Assembly: GCA_049600855.1 (NCBI GenBank)
Contig: JBMYQA010000221.1
Location: 1-10,358, forward strand
DNA: 10,358 nucleotides
Source of the DNA: JBMYQA01 sp049600855
GTDB taxonomy: Bacteria > Bacteroidota > Bacteroidia > Cytophagales > Flammeovirgaceae
Direction of reading: 5' to 3'
Positions within the stretch are counted from its first letter, which is position 1, and each line of letters opens with the position of its first letter. Under the pieces are notes generated by a model, which was not told the origin of the DNA, searched no databases, and worked only from the letters and a program-made list of their open reading frames with translations. The translations under genes and the position numbers were made by a program. Shown in pieces: positions 7,410-10,358 of the stretch.

Positions 7410-10358
7410 ATGAAATATATCCTGCACTTCATGGTTTTTGGAATGCTTGTTATTGGGGGATTACAGGCGCAGCAGCTTCCAAAACGGCCTAATAAAACTG
7501 ATAAAAATGGCTTGAGGCAAGGGGAATGGGTAGTATTATACGATGAGGAATGGATGGTCACTACAGATAGTAGCTTGGTGGATTCTTATCGCTTTTTTGA
7601 GTATAAAGACGACAAACCCATTGGTGTCTTTACGGGTTATTATTTGTCGGGAAAAATACAGCTAGAAGGAAGGTTGTTAGCTGATCGGCCTGTAGAAATC
7701 TTTGATGGAGAGGTGGTTTGGTATGGCGAAAATGGTATTAAGAAGAAGAGTTGGGTATTTGATCATGGGAAAGCCATGGATGAAATTGTTTATGATAGTA
7801 AAGGAAATATCAATTGGGAAACATTAATTCATAAAGGAACTGCTCATCATCAAGAACAGAACTATGACGAAGCGTTTGCTTTTTTTGAAAAGGCAGTTGC
7901 TCAAGCGATTGATGAGTATGGGAAAGGTTCAATTCCATATGCTACAGGGCTTATTAATCTTGCTTATCAATATAGAATAAAAACGCAGTACGCTAAGGCA
8001 GAAAAGCTGTATTTAGAAGCAAAAGCACTATACGGAGCTAAATTAGGGAAAGAACATGCACACTATAAATTTATCATTTTTAACCTCGCTGATTTATACA
8101 CGTTTCAAAAAAAATATACTCAAGCAGAAGCACTCTATTTAGAAAGAAAAGAAATCTATGAAGCATCTAAAGATGAACAACCTCAAGATTACATTAAATC
8201 CCTCAATACATTGGCTGACTTTTATCAAAATTGTAACTATTATCAAAAAGCAGAATTGATGTATCAAGAGGTGATGGATGTGTATGAAACTAAATTGAGT
8301 AAAGAACACTTAGGTTATTTTTGCACATTTAATAATTTGGCTACCTTATACCAAGACCAGAAACTATATTCAAAATCAGAAAAATTCTATTTAGAAGCCC
8401 TAGAGTTCTTTAGAAAACAAACTAGTGAAGACTATTCTTGTTATACGACCTGTTTAACTAATCTTTCACATTTATATGTTTCCCAAGGTTTTTATGATCA
8501 AGCGTTACCCTTTTTGCAAGAATCAACGGCAATACATCAACAGTTAATGGAGCAAACACCAAGCACTCAAAACTTGCTCAGTTATGCGGACGCTTTGAAT
8601 CAACTAGCCAGTTTATATCAAGATTTAGGATGGTATGTAAAGGCTAAGGAGCTGTATGTACAGGCCAAAAAAATTTGTGAAGAAGCTCAAGGAAAAGCTA
8701 ATGAAGCATATGTGAGATATCTTGGTAATTTGGCTGATGTCACTAACTCTCAAGGAGATTACGATGAAGCAGAGCGCTTATATTTAGAGGCTCAAACTAT
8801 AAGTGTAGCATTAGCTCTTGAAAATACGTCAATACTTATGGGATTGGCTAATGTCTATCGTAATAAAGGGCAGTTTGCAAAAGCAGAAAGTCTTTATAAA
8901 AAGGCCATAGACATTTGTAAAAAAACGATGAGAGAGGATCATCCCATTTACCTTACGCATCTTAACAATCTTGCTATTTTATATGCTTCACAAAATCTGC
9001 TTGAGAAGGCAGAAACGGTCTTATTAAAAATCATAGAAGTCAGTAAAGAGGGGGCTATAAAAAATCCTGAATACGTTACTTCTCTAATAAATCTAGCCAC
9101 AATCTATCGTTTAGAAGGTCTTTTTGATGAGGCAGAATATTTGTATTTAAAAGGTATCCATATGGCGGAGCGTCTTATAGGGAAAAGGCATCCCATGTAT
9201 GGTCATTATGTATCGAATATTGCTGCTTTATACCTTTTAAAAGGTGAATATAAAAAGTCAGAACAGTATTATGTAGAGGCTAAAAAGGTGTTTGCAGAAA
9301 CATTAGGAAAAGAAGGCGTGGATTATGCACGTTGTCTTCAGAACTTAGCAATCAATTATAAACATCAAAATTTATATGTAACCTCAGAGAAATTGTTTAA
9401 AGAAGCAAAGCTGATACTCGAACAGGTATTAGATAAAGAACATCCAGAATATGGGACGTTACTTTTTAATTTAGCTTCTTTATATAAAGATTTAGGTTTG
9501 TTTGCGGAAGCTGAGCTGCATTTTAAGCATAGCATTGATATTATCATGAATAATATCAATCGTACATTTATATCGCTATCGGAAAAGGAAAAAAGCCAAT
9601 ATTTAGAACAGGCTAAATTAAGTCTCGAAAGTTTCTATCTTTTTGCATTACAGCGAGTTCGAACCCATCCAAGAATTTCAAGTATGAGCTATGATTTTCT
9701 TTTACAACAGAAAAGTTTATTATTTAATACACAAATTGCGCTAAAAACGAAACTCAGATTACAAGATGATGAGCAATTAAAAGATCTGTATAACGAGTGG
9801 TTGAAATCAAGAAGGTTGTTAGCTCGCTGGTATGGAAAAGCAGATTTTGAGCTGACCAATTCGGAAACAAACATGAAATTAGAGGAAGAAAAGGCGAATG
9901 AGTTAGAAAAGCAATTATCAACACAGTCAAAGTTATTTGCCAATAGTATGAATAGTAAAAAATATACTTGGCAAATGATACGCAAAACCTTGAAGCCCAA
10001 AGAAGCTGCTGTTGAATTAGTTCGTGTGAATGATTGGGAAGATTCAATTTTCTACATGGCTATGATCATCACTCCCGAAACTAAAGATTATCCAGCAGTA
10101 GTGGTTTTAGAGAATGGCAATGAGCTCGAATCCACCTACTTCAAAACCTATCAACAAACAGCAGAGCAGAATATTGAAAATCCAACTGATTCCTCTTATC
10201 AGCATTATTGGGGAAAAATAGCGCAGAAGTTGAAAGGAATAAAGAAGGTTTACTTATCAGCTGATGGCGTGTATTACCGCATGAATTTGCAAGCACTCAA
10301 AAACCCTGAAACGGGCAACTATTTGGCCGATGAACTAGACATTCAATTGGTCACAAGC
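7410..10358 (+). CDS. Secreted MORN-TPR-CHAT domain protein (caspase-like family), C-terminus cut by window edge
   Basis: A single open frame of 983 codons runs from ATG 7410 off the right edge. Residues 1-20 form a Sec signal peptide (Lys2, hydrophobic 4-18, cleavage after LQA). Residues 34-135 are a beta-rich, MORN-like segment with Gly-x-W/Y-x-x-Y turns (RQGEWVVLYDE, FTGYYLSGKIQLEG, VWYGENGIKKKSW). Residues 138-717 are about fourteen tetratricopeptide units of the 42-residue type. A helical linker (about 720-850), coiled-coil-like around 822-843, leads to the CHAT domain from about 852. Visible CHAT landmarks are EAAVELVRV (865-873) and VYLSADGVYYRMNLQAL (947-963), followed by YLADELDIQLVTS. 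The catalytic His and Cys lie further on, outside the window; family size suggests some 100-150 missing residues. CHAT domains are caspase-fold cysteine proteases, often coupled to TPR sensors, though many secreted Bacteroidota members are uncharacterised. ATG 7410 is chosen for the signal peptide; there is no Shine-Dalgarno. Confidence 0.9.
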   Translation, partial: MKYILHFMVFGMLVIGGLQAQQLPKRPNKTDKNGLRQGEWVVLYDEEWMVTTDSSLVDSYRFFEYKDDKPIGVFTGYYLSGKIQLEGRLLADRPVEIFDGEVVWYGENGIKKKSWVFDHGKAMDEIVYDSKGNINWETLIHKGTAHHQEQNYDEAFAFFEKAVAQAIDEYGKGSIPYATGLINLAYQYRIKTQYAKAEKLYLEAKALYGAKLGKEHAHYKFIIFNLADLYTFQKKYTQAEALYLERKEIYEASKDEQPQDYIKSLNTLADFYQNCNYYQKAELMYQEVMDVYETKLSKEHLGYFCTFNNLATLYQDQKLYSKSEKFYLEALEFFRKQTSEDYSCYTTCLTNLSHLYVSQGFYDQALPFLQESTAIHQQLMEQTPSTQNLLSYADALNQLASLYQDLGWYVKAKELYVQAKKICEEAQGKANEAYVRYLGNLADVTNSQGDYDEAERLYLEAQTISVALALENTSILMGLANVYRNKGQFAKAESLYKKAIDICKKTMREDHPIYLTHLNNLAILYASQNLLEKAETVLLKIIEVSKEGAIKNPEYVTSLINLATIYRLEGLFDEAEYLYLKGIHMAERLIGKRHPMYGHYVSNIAALYLLKGEYKKSEQYYVEAKKVFAETLGKEGVDYARCLQNLAINYKHQNLYVTSEKLFKEAKLILEQVLDKEHPEYGTLLFNLASLYKDLGLFAEAELHFKHSIDIIMNNINRTFISLSEKEKSQYLEQAKLSLESFYLFALQRVRTHPRISSMSYDFLLQQKSLLFNTQIALKTKLRLQDDEQLKDLYNEWLKSRRLLARWYGKADFELTNSETNMKLEEEKANELEKQLSTQSKLFANSMNSKKYTWQMIRKTLKPKEAAVELVRVNDWEDSIFYMAMIITPETKDYPAVVVLENGNELESTYFKTYQQTAEQNIENPTDSSYQHYWGKIAQKLKGIKKVYLSADGVYYRMNLQALKNPETGNYLADELDIQLVTS
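7821..9560 (+). repeat. Fourteen TPR units, 42-residue (126-base) period
   Basis: Each unit follows the pattern LxNLAxLYxxxxxYxxAExLYxxAxxI, followed by a variable stretch often ending in GKEH or KEHP. From unit 2 (residue 180) to unit 14 (residue 684) the distance is 504 residues, exactly twelve steps of 42; unit 8 is shortened and units 6-7 slightly lengthened, so the register balances overall. This is the kinesin-light-chain-like (TPR_12/TPR_10) variant rather than the classical 34-residue TPR. The units have diverged at DNA level, so this is not a recent tandem duplication. Confidence 0.85.

Noticed and set aside
9689..10047. Overlapping minus-strand open frames of about 100 codons
   Set aside because: They lie wholly antisense to the TPR-CHAT gene, are rich in Ser/Phe/Leu as expected from the complement of Lys/Glu-rich coding sequence, and match no pattern I know.
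7410..10358. Type III-E CRISPR (Craspase) TPR-CHAT component
   Set aside because: The protein has a Sec signal peptide and a MORN-like module, and there is no CRISPR array or gRAMP/Cas7-11 gene nearby.

Overview
The window looks like a chromosomal segment of a Bacteroidota bacterium, plausibly a marine Cytophagales- or Flavobacteriia-type organism; genus cannot be told from sequence alone. The evidence is base composition (about 38-40% G+C in the sampled lines, lower in parts), lipoprotein signal peptides on a TlpA-like thioredoxin and a beta-carbonic anhydrase, a long AsmA-type protein, a DUF4386 membrane protein, and start codons mostly lacking a Shine-Dalgarno sequence. No tRNA, rRNA, insertion sequence, CRISPR array or phage gene was seen.

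Layout. (1) 1-680, minus strand: an exported lipoprotein beta-carbonic anhydrase, cut by the left edge. (2) 915-4085, plus strand: a 1056-residue AsmA-family envelope protein, divergent from the carbonic anhydrase across a 234-base gap. (3) 4123-7051, minus strand, convergent with the AsmA gene: in transcription order a lipoprotein TlpA-type thioredoxin (7051-5663), then after 108 bases a six-helix DUF4386 protein (5554-4880), then after only 7 bases a CPBP (CAAX/Abi-type) intramembrane protease (4872-4123). The last two are clearly one transcription unit. (4) 7052-7409: a 358-base stretch without a credible gene, between divergent genes. (5) 7410-10358, plus strand: a long open gene running off the right edge. 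It encodes a Sec signal peptide, a MORN-like beta module, fourteen tetratricopeptide units of a strict 42-residue period and the first part of a CHAT (caspase-like) domain.

Almost everything here acts in the cell envelope: two lipoproteins, one inner-membrane-anchored periplasmic protein, two polytopic membrane proteins and one secreted repeat protein. No pathway links them all. The supported grouping is the DUF4386-CPBP pair, perhaps with the thioredoxin upstream. The most interesting item is the exported MORN-TPR-CHAT protein. Its catalytic His and Cys lie beyond the window, so its protease activity cannot be judged here.
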